NCBI GenBank assembly: GCA_022578605.1
Contig: MU394109.1
Span: forward strand, 1-64,000
Source of the DNA: Camillea tinctor
Lineage: Eukaryota; Ascomycota; Sordariomycetes; Xylariales; Xylariaceae
Length of the DNA: 64,000 bases
Direction: 5' to 3'
The notes below the pieces were generated by a model, which saw nothing but the letters and a program-made list of their open reading frames with translations, was not told the DNA's origin and ran no database searches. Positions 45,239-58,011 of this stretch are shown here, in pieces. A program made the translations under genes and the position numbers. The stretch's first letter is position 1. The number at the start of each line of letters is the position of its first letter.

Positions 45239-46205
45239 CCTACCTAAGTAAGGAGGGATATGGATAGGGGTTAAGAAAGTGAGAATGTAGATGAGTACTT
45301 GTGTTAGGTCAGCGTTGTATGGTATTTGTTTCGGGCATTTTTTTTGTCTCTTGTTCATGTGAGAGTGGGGATGGAGGGGAAGGGAGGGGAGGGGAGGGAA
45401 GCGGATAAGTAGCGTAGGTATAGGTATGTTAGAGACTAGAAAAAGAATATGTCGGAGGTGAAAAAGATGGTAAATAGGTAGGTAGGTATAGGAAATAAGA
45501 AACTAGAAATAAGAAACAAAGAATAAACGGAATTTAAAAATAGCTCTTTTTTTTCTTGCTATGGTTTTTGCTTCTTCTATTTTTTTTAAAAAAAAATTTA
45601 AAATTTTTTTTTGTAAACTGGTTACAGCCGTTGTAGTGATTTATTTTGTTTTAAGAATGTATGGGTACTTAGGTATATAACGTGCCTGGGTATACCTAAG
45701 TAAGAAGGAGGATCAGAGGTAGGTTGGGTAAGGTGTTAGGGGTTTTAGGTGTTTGGGGGCAGAGAAGGAAACCATTAAAACTACCTAAAACTTATAAAAA
45801 ATAAAAATAAAAAAAAAGAACAGAAAAGAAAGAAAGGAAGAAAGAAAGAAAGGAAGAAAGAAAGGAAGAAAGGAAGAGAGAAAGAAAGAAAAAATATATA
45901 CTATCTTCAAGCATCACAGAAGAACACCAGAAAAGGAAAACCAATCATTCCATAAATCATGTAACTAGGTTATATTCCTTGCCAAAGTAAAACCTATCAT
46001 CGTAATGCAAAAACGCAAATCCCAACCACCCATCCCGTGTACCCTTAGCCTAAGCCCCCCTTTATAATAAACCCCCCTAATCCCCTAATCCCTCTATCCT
46101 CTTTCCCTTCCCGTAACCCTATCCATTTTATACCTTCTTTGCCCCTCTTAACTTAACCCGGGATTCTTTTCTACGCCTTCTCCTCTCTTGTCTCATGTCT
46201 ATCAA
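45239..46205. other. Convergent spacer with homopurine tract
   Basis: Shared 3' flank of PAN2 (plus) and the SNF2 gene (minus). It contains a symmetric T/A block (45580-45612) and a pure purine run (45822-45894). No gene was seen. Confidence 0.6.
45822..45894. repeat. Homopurine (GAAA/GGAA) tract
   Basis: About 73 bases without a pyrimidine on the plus strand, built from GAAA and GGAAGAAA units. Such mirror-like homopurine tracts can form triplex (H-) DNA. Confidence 0.85.
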
Positions 46206-47037
46206 TCACCATCTCCGTCCATATATACTACTCTCCCCCCCTGCGCCTCCGCTCTTCTTCGCGGCCCCGCTCCCCCTGCCCACCAGCCCCCTCGGCATCG
46301 GCACCGCCTGGCTGTGCATGCTGAGCAAGACCGCCGCCTCGCCGCCGGCAGCCAAGTCCTGGGCGGGGTGCACGTCGTCGCCGTAGGCGTACTCGGGTCG
46401 ATTGGGATCGCGTTTGAAGAGCTCGAGCATCTCCTTGAGGCCGAGCTTGAGGGCGCCTTTGCGGTTGGCGCCGCTCTCGATGGCTTCGGCGGCGAGGAGG
46501 CGCTTCTTGTCCTGGAGCTCGAGGATGCGCTCCTCGACGCTGCCCTTGACCGTGAGCTTGTACACGATGACGTCCACCGTCTGGGTGAGGCGGTGCACGC
46601 GGTCGATGGCTTGTTCCTCGACGAACGGGTTCCAGAAGGGCTCGAGGATGACGACGCGGCTGGCGGCCGTGAGGTTGAGGCCCAGCGCGCCGCAGCGCAG
46701 CGAGCACAGCAGGACGCGGGTGCGGGGGTCGTGGCGCAGGGCGTCGAGGGCGGACTCGCGCGCGTCGTTTTTCATGCTGCCGTCGTAGCGCGCGAACTTG
46801 AGCCCTTCTTTGCGGAAGAAGGGCTCTACTAGATCGAGCATGCTGGTGAACTGCGAGAAGACGATGAACTTGTGCTCGTGCACCTCTTTGCGCAGGATCG
46901 TGATGAGCTGGCGGATCTTGGCCGACGCGAGGACATGTGGAGTCTTTCCCTGGAGACCGTAAGAAGTGTCGTCGTCGTCGTCGTCGTCTTCCGACTCTGA
47001 GCTGTGAAGTTCGGATTCCGAGATGCCCGTGTCGTCG

Positions 47038-47071
<34 letters not shown>

Positions 47072-49367
47072 CGGAATCTTCTTCCTTTGTGTCGTCATCT
47101 TCTTCCTCATCGCTCGGTGCAGAAGGCCGTGAAGTCCTCTTGATGGTCTTGCGCTGTAGTACGGAAAGGGACTCTAAACTACTATCGTCCGAATCCGACT
47201 CCTCGAGGGCTCGCCGAATATCCTCAGACTTAGTGTCGTTGCCATCATCGACGATGAAGCTGTCCAGCCGGTTGCTGATCTGCGAGATCTCATCCTCTTC
47301 CGAGTTCTCCGAGTTTTCCGAGTTAATGGTCTCACCATCACCTTCGGCGTTCTCGTCATCCGTGCCACCAGCTTTGCCTAGACGCAACGAGCCCTGTTCA
47401 TCGCCAGAGACAATCCAACTACCATCTGCCTCCTCGTCATCGCTGTCAATAATAGCTCGCCGGTTCCTTGGCTTTCGCTCCTTGACAAGCTTTGTCTCCA
47501 CTTTCTCTTCGACAACCTTAGTTACCTTAGCCTTAGCCTTAGCCTTCTTTTTCGTCCTAGTCTTGGGAGGTTTGAAGCCACCGCCTTCTTCGTGGCGTTT
47601 GAAGTACTCTAGATCGGCAAAGCAGTCCTTACACTTGTCGGTTTTGGCTTGGCGATTCGAATCGTCGAGCTCAAAACCACAGATCTCGCAATGCTTGGTC
47701 TCGACATCGAGCCCACCGAGCAGATCCGCCAGGGTATCCATGTCTGCATCGGCTTTCTTCGGTCGGGTCTCCTCCGAAAGAGCATCCTTGTCCTTTTCAA
47801 GTTTGCCCTCGACAAGCTTGGGATGATTACAGGCCTGTCTTAGCCGCAGGAGCAGCACCAAGGCACTGGCGTAGTTGATTCTGTTGCGCATCATAACCTC
47901 AAGGCTCTTGTCGGTCCGCTGTTCAAGACGGTCGTAGAACCGCTTTTCGGCAGGGGAGAACTCGGTAGCAATCGAGACAACCTTCCGCTCGGTAATCTTG
48001 AAGTTGGTCTTAGAACCCTCCTCGCCATCCTTGTTTTCTTTGCCCCCGGTATTCAGGGCGCCGTCTTCCTTGAGTATATCTTTGGTTCTGCGTTTCATGA
48101 AGCATGCCAGCACACTCCGAAGTCGTTGCATGGCTATTTGACCTCTTCCGCTTTTCAGGGGTTGGTCGAAGGCCTCTCTCCATTCTTTCAGGTCGTCGTA
48201 GGGCTTGATCCTCAGAAACTTTACCAGGCTCTGTAGCTCGTCTAGGTTGTTCTGCATCGGCGTTCCACTCAGACACCAGCGGTAGATACTTCGTAGCTCG
48301 TAGCAGGCCTTAGTGGCCTTGGCGTTCCTGTTCTTGATGGTGTGGGCCTCGTCCAGGATGACGCGGTACCAATGCAGCCCGAAGCAGCCGGCTTTCAGCT
48401 TGTCGGATGTGTGGTTATGTTCCGATACCAGGATCTGGTACGTGGTGATTACGACATCATATCGGCGGAGATCCTCGAATCGCTTGGTGCGCTGAGGTCC
48501 ATGGTGCACGAGTACCTTTAAGCGGTGAGAGTCGGTTACCTTGTCCTTGAGCTCTGCCTCCCACTGGCGAATAAGGGCTAACGGCGCCACGACCAAGGTT
48601 GTCTTCTCGACCCCCGGGTGCTTGTCGTCTGGCTTGGCGTTGCTCAGAATAAGAGCAATTGACTGTAGAGTCTTACCGAGACCCATGTCGTCGGCCAGAA
48701 GACCACCCTTGGGCACTTTGCCCTTCTTGACAGGACCGAGTTCCCGGTGTCTCATCCACTCGACTCCTTCGACTTGGTGTGGCAGAAGTCGCACCTTCAG
48801 GCCTTCGACCATGGATTTGTCTTCTCCTACATCTTCCTGCTTGTCCTCGTCGTCCTCGAGCGAACCTTCGAGCAAGGCTTTAATGTCGGCGGCAGCCTTC
48901 TTGGGATCGACATACTCGGAAAAGACTCCGGGCTGGCTGTAGATGGAGACGGGGGGACCCTCGGGCACGGATATGGGGTTACTAGCCGATCCTATGGCGC
49001 CAGGGATGGTGTTGAACAGGGGAGTCGGGGCAGGCTTCTTATCCTTAAAAGAAGGCTGCAGTGGGCCCGTGATGCGTTGTGGTCGGTGGTGTTCTGGTCT
49101 GTTTCTGGGTTGGATGAAGAGATTCGCGTATTTGTCGTCCATGCTGGAGCCGGAGAAAGCGCTGGATTTCACAGCAGGGCGTGGGGCGGGGTAGGAAGTT
49201 GATGAGCTCGAATGCGCAGAGAGGGTGCTGTCGGTACTGGAAGCTATGGAGTATCGTGACCTGTCGCTGTCCAGGAAGGAAGAATGGCTGTTGCTGGTGC
49301 TGCTGTTGGTCTCGTCATGGCCTAAAGGATGTCGAGAGGCCTTAGGCGGGGCTTGTTCCCTAACCAT
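46206..49367 (-). CDS. SNF2-family DNA-dependent ATPase (Rad16/Uls1-like)
   Basis: Single exon, 1053 residues. Ser-rich N-terminus of about 180 residues, then the helicase-ATPase N-lobe: motif I LLADDMGLGKTLQS, motif II LDEAHTIKN, motif III LSGTPMQNN. Between the lobes lies an insertion with a four-Cys knuckle (CEICGFEL...CKDC, about 559-585) and a very acidic region ending in a run of more than ten Asp (about 770-782). The C-lobe has FIVFSQFTSMLDL, GSMKNDARESALDAL, LLCSLRCGALGLNLTAAS and the motif VI-like QAIDRVHRLTQT. A translocase acting on chromatin or DNA-bound proteins is expected in the nucleus. Rad16/Uls1 relatives carry a full RING here; only a CxxC...CxxC remains, so E3 ligase activity is doubtful. 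Subfamily assignment is tentative. Confidence 0.9.
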
Positions 49368-51329
49368 GGCGACGGATTGGTTGTTCTGTTTATTTTTATC
49401 TCTATGGAAACTGGGTGTTTTGCTCGATCCGAGATTATCTTGCGGTTGAAATCCAAAGTTATCGCCTGGTTTTCTGTTTTTGTTTTGTTGTTTTAGGTCG
49501 TGATGCTATTTGTGTATTATCAATGTGTATATAGTACGAACCTCATGAACACGTCAAATTTATTCGGTTCGTCTTAAAAGTTTAGAAACTATGAAATTGA
49601 AAGTCAAATCATTGTTTCTATTTCTTTCCTTTTTTTTTCCTGTCTTCCACGATCACGAGGTATGGTGTGTTGCTGGGTTGATAGTGGTTTGTTGTAGTTG
49701 TAGTAATAGTTGTTGTGGTGAATGTGGTGTAAATTGATGGTGTAAACTGATGGATGCGACTTTTGACTTGTTTACTAAACAGTACAGAACTGCTTGTATG
49801 TACACTTTGTATGTACGTAGCTGCTTGTGATACCTTTTTTGCCCCGCCAACCGTGCAAAGTCCTGCAGCCAACAAATTGGCAGAACCCTTTAACCCTACT
49901 GAACTTGGTAGATAAGTAATCAGAATCAGATACCTAAAGCCACAAAAAAAAACTAAGCCACACCTAGGCAGAACTGAAAGCCACACAGAGGTAGGCTCGC
50001 GGCAGGCAGGTTGAGTGTACCGTGCTTTAATCGTGATAAGCTCGTAACCTATACTGTACAATGCGCTCTATGCATTATGCGGGATCGGTGGGTCTCAACG
50101 TCGCTCTCCGTGTGGACCCCCCAATACTTTTTTCAAAAAGTATGGGTCCGGATCTTCTCCCCATTCCCTAAGCTTCCCTTCCCTCTCTCCATTCAACACA
50201 CCACAAATCACACTAGATACCACACTAATTACCATCACATTAGATCTGTGGCATCTCCCTTTCTTTCTACTTCTTGCATATAACAAACAAACATCTTGTC
50301 TAATCCTATCTAATCAAGGGATCAACAATACAAACAAAACGAACCAAAAAAAAAAGAAAAGGGGGAAAAAAGAAAAAGAAGTTCCTCTTCTTAAATATTC
50401 CTATTCTTCCTCTCTCCCCCCTCCCACCCTCCCCAGCTCTCACCTCACATAGCCTACCCCAGCCCCCATATTCCCAATTTGAGTCCAGTATTTACTATCT
50501 TGCGGTACGAAATATGCCGCCGGGGCCTCGCGTTCAGGGCACATGCGCATACTACCTACATACATACTTACATGTACCGACTAGGGTTCGAGTCGGGGGG
50601 GTCTGGGTCTGTGAGCGTCGCCTGGGCTTTCTCTCTTCACTTTTAGGGTTCTTATTATAATAATAATCTTCTTCTTTCTTTCCTTTTAGTTCCCGATATA
50701 GCGTCGCATTCTCTCTCGCTGGGGGAGGGATCTCCTGGACCTTAACCTCTATCCGATATATCCACCCAACCTATCGTAACCAGCATAGCACCAGCATAAC
50801 CACCAGCATAAACACCAGCATAAATCTGGTTCGAAATCTCCAAAATCCCAAAACAAAATCCCCCCCCATGAACAAGGATCGAAAGTAACGATATTGCGAC
50901 ATTGCGCCAACATCAATCTCTATCTCCCTTTTCCTATTTCGTTTCCGTTTCCGCTTCTGCTGCCCTCCCTTGCCCTGGTTCCATTCCCACCCTACCTGCG
51001 TGATGTATAATGTTATCAAACCAGCAACCAGTATTTGTTACTACTACTGCAACAACCACGCATACTACTACCACCTCTACTTGCCATACCGCTTCTTCCT
51101 CTCTTCTCCTCTTCTTCTCGCTTTTGCTAATTAGCTGAATATATCTACCTAGATATATATATATATATATATATACTGGTCATAGCTTACATACACACAC
51201 GCATATACATACCTTATCTCCTTTTCCTCTTTTAATCCCTACTTTAGACAATTACTATTCAGGCAAAATCGAATCGAATCGACTCGACTAGACTCGACTC
51301 GATTCGACTCCCCCCAAAAATCGGATCGC
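49368..51329. promoter_or_regulatory. 2 kb divergent promoter region
   Basis: Lies between the divergent SNF2 (minus) and Clr5-domain (plus) genes. It holds long C/T tracts, an (AT)n run at 51153-51176 and a GACTCGA/GAATCGA repeat just upstream of 51330. No open frame has recognisable features. The long C/T-rich stretch before the Clr5 gene suggests a long 5' leader. Confidence 0.5.
51153..51176. repeat. (AT)n microsatellite
   Basis: About 12 AT units in the leader or promoter of the Clr5-domain gene. Confidence 0.9.
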
Positions 51330-53112
51330 ATGCCGCCAAAAAATTCAAAGTCCGATGCCTCAGCTGGAATGTGCTCTTCCCGTTCCAGCAATGGCTGGGC
51401 TACAGCTGAGGACTGGGCCGCGCACAGGCCCTACATCACCAAGATGTATCGCGATGAGAACAAGACATTGAAGGAGACCATGCGCATCATGCAAGAGTCG
51501 TATAACTTCTTTGCGACGTGAGTTCCGATCACCTATACATAGCCCGCGCCATGCTGTGTCACTATGGGCTTTTCCCATTCTGACTGCTTCCAGTGTGAGG
51601 ATGTACAAGGCTCGCTTCCAGCAATGGGGCATCGAAAAGAAGATAAAGGCCGAGGATGCCGTCGAGATATTCCGCCAACAGACCGCTCGCGCCAAAGCCG
51701 GCAAGCCCATGTCCGTGGCCTATGTGAGAGGGAGGAAAATCAACCCCGACCGTCTTCAACGATACCGTTACCGCGCTGCCGCCGTGGTTTCCGAGCAAAT
51801 CTTGCGAGTCGAGAGGTCTTCTTCCTCCGAAGACACCTCCCCCGAGCCCATATCCAACCACGTCATCTGCCGCACCCCGTCCCCCGAGCCATCCGCATCG
51901 CCATCCATCTCGCCACGGCTCGAAGATCCCATCGAATTGAAGGTCCCCCAAGAGTGTATGCGCATTCTAGGAAGCTATCTATCTAGTTACTTCAAGCAAG
52001 CCGAATTGCAGCCCCCGCCCGACACGGACCGGGCAGAAGTAAACGATGCCTTCACCTGGGCACACTACCTAGCATCGTCGCAGGGCTTAATCTCCCACAA
52101 TCGGACGAGAGAGGGTTTCTCCTTGCTGAGCATCTGTTTCGACCGGTACAAAACCCATCTGCAGACGCCCGATTCATTCTTCTGGCTCGCCACCTACAAG
52201 GCTGCGATGGTATTGGAGCATAGGGATCGGAAACTCGCCGATACATTCATCAAGTATGCCTCGACCCTCACAGCGGTTATGCTCCCGTCTTCACATCCCT
52301 TCAACCAAGTCTGGTCGCGCATCATGATGACCGGCATGAATGGTCTAGTACAGCACGCATCGGCCCTTTTCCAATCCTACCTAGATACCTGGAGACAGCA
52401 TCTTACGGTCATGGAACCGGATCTCAACAGTATTGTGCAAATGGGGTTTGTGTTTATCCAGCTGCACTGCAGCGGCATGATAAGCTATGCCTTCTTGAGG
52501 GAGATGATCGACATGATGATGGGCATGCTCCCTTCCGAAGTCGCCACCCAATACCTGCTGCAAGAAGCGAAATTCAGAATGGCCTGTCTCCAGCTCGAGA
52601 GGAAGAAATTCAACCGGTCGGAGAAGATACTGAAGGAGATCATAGCCTGGATAAACGTTCAGACGGACACGGAGTACATGCATCTCCGGGTCAAGTGTGC
52701 TTGGATCATGTTTGAAATCAAGGACAAGAAAGGCCCGCACGCAGAAGCATTACAGGCCGGACACTACCTGTTCCACCTCTGCCAGGAGGTCTACGGCAAC
52801 ATCCACCTTCAGACTCTCGATGCCATGTCGGCCCTCGAGGATTTCCACCGTCGTAGCGGTAACGTGCCGGTGACTGCCAAACTAGCTGCCGACTTTGAAT
52901 CTCGGTGGGCCGTCTTTGCTCAAATGGGTCGCTCGCGCAAAGGCTTCCCGCACGAGATCGAGCGACCGTGGTACCACCGGTGCATTGAACTAGACGAGGA
53001 TCCGGCGTACATTCAGGAGACAATCGATCTCTTCCAGCGCTGTTCCTGGCTTGATGACTCCCCCAAAGGGGAGTCTTCACCAGAATTAAAAGTAGAGTCG
53101 TCACCGGCATAA
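51330..53112 (+). CDS. Clr5-domain protein
   Basis: Exons 51330-51517 and 51594-53112 (76-base intron, GTGAGT...TTCCAG), 1707 bases, 568 residues. Residues about 24-78 form a Clr5 domain: W..HRPYITKMYRDENKTLKE, then IMQESYNFFATVRMYKARFQQWGI, with the intron in the middle of the domain. Clr5 in fission yeast is a silencing factor at the mating-type locus; in filamentous fungi the domain is a presumed DNA-binding module at the N-terminus of many proteins. After a Ser/Pro-rich linker (about 135-190) the remainder is helical and resembles TPR-like repeats (about 220-500), ending in an acidic tail. Probably a nuclear DNA-binding regulator; targets unknown. Confidence 0.88.
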
Positions 53113-55668
53113 CGTGATTCGCCGCGTCATAATCTTTGCTTAATAGGTTTAGACTCGTGTATTCGGTCTGGAACCCGAGTGGGTATCCTTTTTTTTTTTG
53201 TCGTGATCCTCGGGCCCCTCTCTCTCGGTGTCTTGCTTGCCTGCCCGAACCACTTCTGCAAGTGCTCTCTACCTGCCTACCTATGAATGGGGTTGTGTGG
53301 ATTAATTGCCCATGAACCCTCCCCCGTCTCCCGTCGTCGGCGACTAAAATCCAACCTATCGGCAACGGTCCCATCGATCACGACAAGTTCGTGGATGCCG
53401 GATAAAAATGGAGAGGACCTTACTGGGGACAAGGGGTTTGGTTTTTTTACCTAATCTACCCGTCGTCGATCGACAAATCAAATGTCAAAGACGACGGATC
53501 ATCATCATCAATCGGCGCCTCAGGTATAAAAAAAGGAAAGGGAAAGAAAGAAAGAAAAAATTAAAGTTATAAAAAAAAATGAATGGGATGTTGATCAAAC
53601 CTCAAGAACTAAAGATATATATAGGTATACCTTAGGCACATACCGCCCCATTATATATAATAAATAAAGCTAGTAAATACCTCCACACACACATATATAT
53701 ATTTCTACACATATACTACCCACGTAAAATACACCCTATCATCTCGCCTTCCGCGTAACTGATCAACAGGGGCAGACAAAACCCTAGTATTGGCCTGGGC
53801 GTTAAGGAAGATCACTTGGGGTTAAGTGGCAACACATTAACCACAGACAGGAAAAGGCTGGACGAAAAGAATAAGAGGTTAGGTATCTGCCCGACATATA
53901 TGCATGAAATACTTGGGAAATAAAAAATCTTTTTTTAGAAAAATTTAGTTATTTCAGTATATATATATAAATTTTTTCTTCAGATATCTAATTGTGCTAG
54001 GTAGTGCTGCCATCACTACCTAAGTCAGTACACCGACCCCTTTTGTCACTAGGATTCCGTCTGTTGTCTGCGTCTCTGTCTCGAGCTGGCGGGAAAGCAA
54101 TTAAGTTGGAAGAGGGGGGTCTTCGCATCACTGTCCGCTGGGGCTTTTTTTTCTGTTGGCGATCATTACGACGGTAGGTATGGGGTTAACTCTTGCTTAG
54201 GTGGGAAGGTTTACTGGATAAAGAGGAAGTGCTGATTATGGTGTAAAGGAGGCGGGGTGCGTGTGGGCAAGTTGATGGGGAAAAAAGGGGGGGGGGGGAG
54301 GGGGAACAGTAGCCATTCTGGTTGGGACTTGGGCAGAGTTAGTACATTGATGAGGTGCTTTCCGCTTCTTTGGAATATACAGCGAGAAGGTAAGGTACAG
54401 GTAAGTATTTCGATTCGTCGATGATGGATGGACGGGGTTGGTAGTGAAAAAGAAAAATAGGGAAAAAAATAGCATGCGACGGTATCTGGAGAGATCTGCT
54501 TGATGTTTAGGTAGCCGGCTGGTATATTATTGGGGGAACGTACCTCGCCTGCATACATATAGAGAGAGGGATATAAAGAGAGAGGATAAGTTATATGTAG
54601 TTTTGACTTCATTGGGTCTTCATTCATGCCTCCCCTTTACCTATGTACTTACTACCTTGAATAATACCCACGCTCGATTCTATCTTATTTTCCCCTATCT
54701 TCTTTGCTCCTCTCAACGCCCCATCCTACCTTTTCTATCCCCAGGCCGTGAAAAGCAGGTATGTATGTACTTAACCGCAGAAGCAACCCTTTTCTCTCCC
54801 TATTCTCTATTCTCTACATCCCTTTGTTTTCTCCTTATATCGAAAAAAAAAGGAGGTGGATGTAAAAGGGGGATATATATATAAGATATCCATCTGTAAA
54901 CACTTACCTGCGTATAACAACTCCTTGCACTCCCTCTCCCCTCCCCCCTCTTCTTCTCGGCAAACCCGTTACTTTTCCCTTGTCTACCAGCCTACTTAGA
55001 TACCTACCCAAAGGTATTTCAAAAAAAAGAAACCTCAAAAGTGAAACGGCATAGAACGAGATCCCACTTCTACGTGTCTGCCATTTTATTCACGAAGAAC
55101 CAAATAAGAGAGCCTCACAGGTAAGACCTCCCAATTCATCATTTTTTTTCCCTTTCATTTCGTTTTATTTTCATTTTCAATGCTGTTAGGAGGAGTGGTA
55201 GTCTAATCTCATCCCTCTTCTCTCTCCCTAGAACCACTCTTTCCCCACAGCATCCTTTTCCCCTAGATTAAGTCCAAGGGGTCCGCTTCCGCTACGATGA
55301 ATACCCCGAGTCTTAAATATAATATCCCCTCAGTATGTTAGGGCAGGATTGTAGTCGACAGATAGATACAGTCAGGAGGGGGTTCGAAGAATTGGGAATC
55401 AGAGGGAATAATGGCCCGAACCACAGCCTTTTTTCTCTTCCAAATAGCCTTCCTGAATTCAGGCTCGGTTTCCAACTGGGTGGGATCTATGCAAGCCATG
55501 CACATAGAACCATCATGAACCCCCCCTCCCCCCCTCCTCCCATCCTTTTGTCTTCCCTATATGGCAAGACAGGTCGAGGCCATTCCCCCTTTTAGTGATC
55601 TCTCTCGGCTAGCTCCGCTTTCTTCATTTTTAACTTCAGAGTCCACACGAGAAGCTCTGTCCCTTGCT
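53113..55668. other. 2.6 kb convergent spacer
   Basis: Lies between the 3' ends of the Clr5-domain gene and Sup35. No supported gene; open frames (54211-54627, 54603-54884, 55335-55595) are C/T- or repeat-derived. AT-rich blocks with TATATA runs occur near 53690-53700 and 53955-53975. Unusually long for a tail-to-tail spacer. Confidence 0.55.
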
Positions 55669-58011
55669 TTAAGCGGCATCATCAGTGATGAGCTTAGTGA
55701 TCTTGCCGATGGCGATAGTTTGACCCTAAACGAGTTCTTTAGTTAGACTGGTATCTTAGATAAGCTATGAAGACGAAAAAGAACACTCACCTGGTCACGC
55801 AATGTGAACCGACCCATCTGGGGATAATCTTCGAATCTCTCCACGCATACACGACCGTTAGTCAGTTCCATGCGAGCGATAATGCTCTCACCCTTCTTCG
55901 CGTGTGTGGGTGGGTGCTTGCTCTTCCGGTTAGTACCTTTCTGCAGCTTGTGCAGCAGCGCACCAAAGGTGACTTCTTCTACGGCTGAGTGGACGTGCAG
56001 TACGCAGTTATATCCGGCCGTGAGAATGCTCTTCAGCTCTAAAATCCTGATCTGCGCCTCGAAAGCGGCGACGTTGTGGACCAGGCGCTTGGGTGAGCAA
56101 AGCACGAAACCCGGCAAGATATCATCTTCCTCAATGCCTCGGAGGCGCATCCGGACCTGATCACCACATTGGGCAATTGCGACTTCATCTTCCGTTTCGC
56201 CATAAAGTGCGGCAATGTCAACTTTCTCCTTGTTCGGCATCATGATAAGGCTCATGTTCTTCTTGCAGACACCAGCTTCGATCTTGCCCTCGACCATGGT
56301 ACCCATATCCCTATACTTTCCGCTGATAGCCATCATGAAGGGAGCATTTACCTTCCGCTCCAGAGCCTGCATATTGTCTAGGTACTCGAGCAGAGATGGT
56401 CCATCGTACCAAGGACATACACCAGGTGGGATGCGGTCTTTGATGCCCATGGTTTGCTGCGCGGCAATGGGCATGAAAAAGACGTCAGTCTTCAAGTTAT
56501 ACCCGGTTCCCTTCAGGAACTGGGCCAGTTTGGTAGTGCACTCCTTGTATCTATCCTCGGACCAGTTGACGGTAGGATCATCCATCTTGTTGATGGCAAC
56601 GACAAGCTTGTTGACACCCTGAGTTTTAGCAAGCATAGCGTGCTCACGGGTCTGGCCACCTTTTTCGAAACCGGTTTCGTACTCTCCCTTACGTGCACTG
56701 ATGACGAGGATACCGACATCTGCCTGCGAGGCACCTCCAATCATGCTGGGGACGAAACTCTTGTGGCCAGGGGCATCGAGGATAGAGTAGCGTCGCTTCT
56801 CGGTTTCGAAAAATCCACGGCCGACCTCAACGGTCTTGCCCTTGGATCGCTCCTCCTTGGTCAAATCCAAAGCCCAGGATAGATACCACGTCTCACGACC
56901 CAGATCCTTGGCTTCCCTCTTGTACTTCTCCATAGTCCGGTCATCAACCATACCGGTCACGTACAAGATAGAGCCACCAAGAGTAGACTTGCCAGCATCG
57001 ACGTGACCAATGAAGATGATATTGACATGCTCCTTGCCGTAGATTTCCTTCAGGGTATCTTCATCTACGTCGGCGGCCTGGTCGTTGGCAACAGCATCGG
57101 CATCGCGAGCAGAACCTTTACCACCTCTCGAGGGACTGGAGCGGCCAGACGAGGGTGTGGGGGATGTCTTGCCACTACCACCCCTAGACTTAGTGGACTC
57201 CCCGGTCTTCTCGATGGCCTTGTTTGCGGTAGCCTTGGTGCCGGAGGCAGCGGATGGTTCCTTGGCAGCGGGCTCATCCTTCTTGGGCTCGTCCTTAGGG
57301 GGGGCTGGAACACCGATAGATAGAACCTTGGCAGCCTTGGGCTTGGGCGCATCACCGCCTATGCTTAGAACCTTAGTGCCTCCTTCTTTCGTGGCGACGG
57401 GCTTGTTCAAGTCAGCGGCGGGAGCGGAGGGAGGAGTAGAAGAGGCGGCGGCGTCCGGTCGTTTGGCGATGGTGGGGACGGTCTGAGGCTGTGATTGTTG
57501 GGGTTGTCCCTTCGGTTTCTGCTGCTGCTGCTGCTGTTGTTTTTGCTGTTGTTGCTGTTGATACTGAGCATATGATTGTTGCTGTTGCTGCTGTTGCTGG
57601 GGTGGTTGAGCTTAAGAAGGGAGGGAGGGGACTAAGTCAGCTTGTATAGCGATCTGGTTCGGATTCATGGTGAATGTTACCGTATCCTTGGCCATACCCT
57701 TGGCCATATCCTTGCTGGCCATAAACCCCTCCATAGCCCTGACCATACTGATCAAATCCACCCTGGGCAGCACCGTACTGGGGATAGTAGTTCTGGCCAC
57801 CATAGTAAGCCTGGTTCACGTAGGCACCTCCGTAGCCTCCCTGTCCGGGTTGGAAGGTCTGGGCGGTGGGTTGAAAAGAAGCAGCACCGGGTCGGAAACT
57901 GGCGGCGGCGGGGTTTTGGGGTTGGTTGTTGAGGTTCATCTGCTGGGTTTGGCGCGACAGGTTATCGTCCTGGGCCGCAGGGTCATCTTCCCACGAATTG
58001 AGGTGGGACAT
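55669..58011 (-). CDS. SUP35: Translation termination factor eRF3 (Sup35) with prion-like domain
   Basis: GTPase that works with eRF1 to release the nascent chain at stop codons in the cytoplasm. Three exons: 57681-58011, 55791-57610 and 55669-55725; introns of 70 and 65 bases; 2208 bases, 735 residues. N domain: residues about 15-108 are Q/N/G/Y-rich with GYGQ repeats; after intron 1 a poly-Gln block (about 111-145) follows. The charged/Ser-rich M domain holds two VLSIG motifs (PAM2-like position). The GTPase domain starts near 300: G1 GHVDAGKST (about 312-320), G3 DAPGHKS, G4 NKMD. The last exon encodes 18 residues (GQTIAIGKITKLITDDAA). Family length is typical. The N domain meets the Q/N-rich profile of Sup35 prion domains. 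Confidence 0.97.

Noticed and set aside
46188..46832. 214-codon plus-strand ORF
   Set aside because: Antisense shadow of the GC-rich end of the SNF2 gene.
50575..50610. GGTTCGAGTC string resembling a tRNA T-arm
   Set aside because: The five bases on either side of the TTCGAGT loop do not pair and no acceptor or anticodon stem is present.
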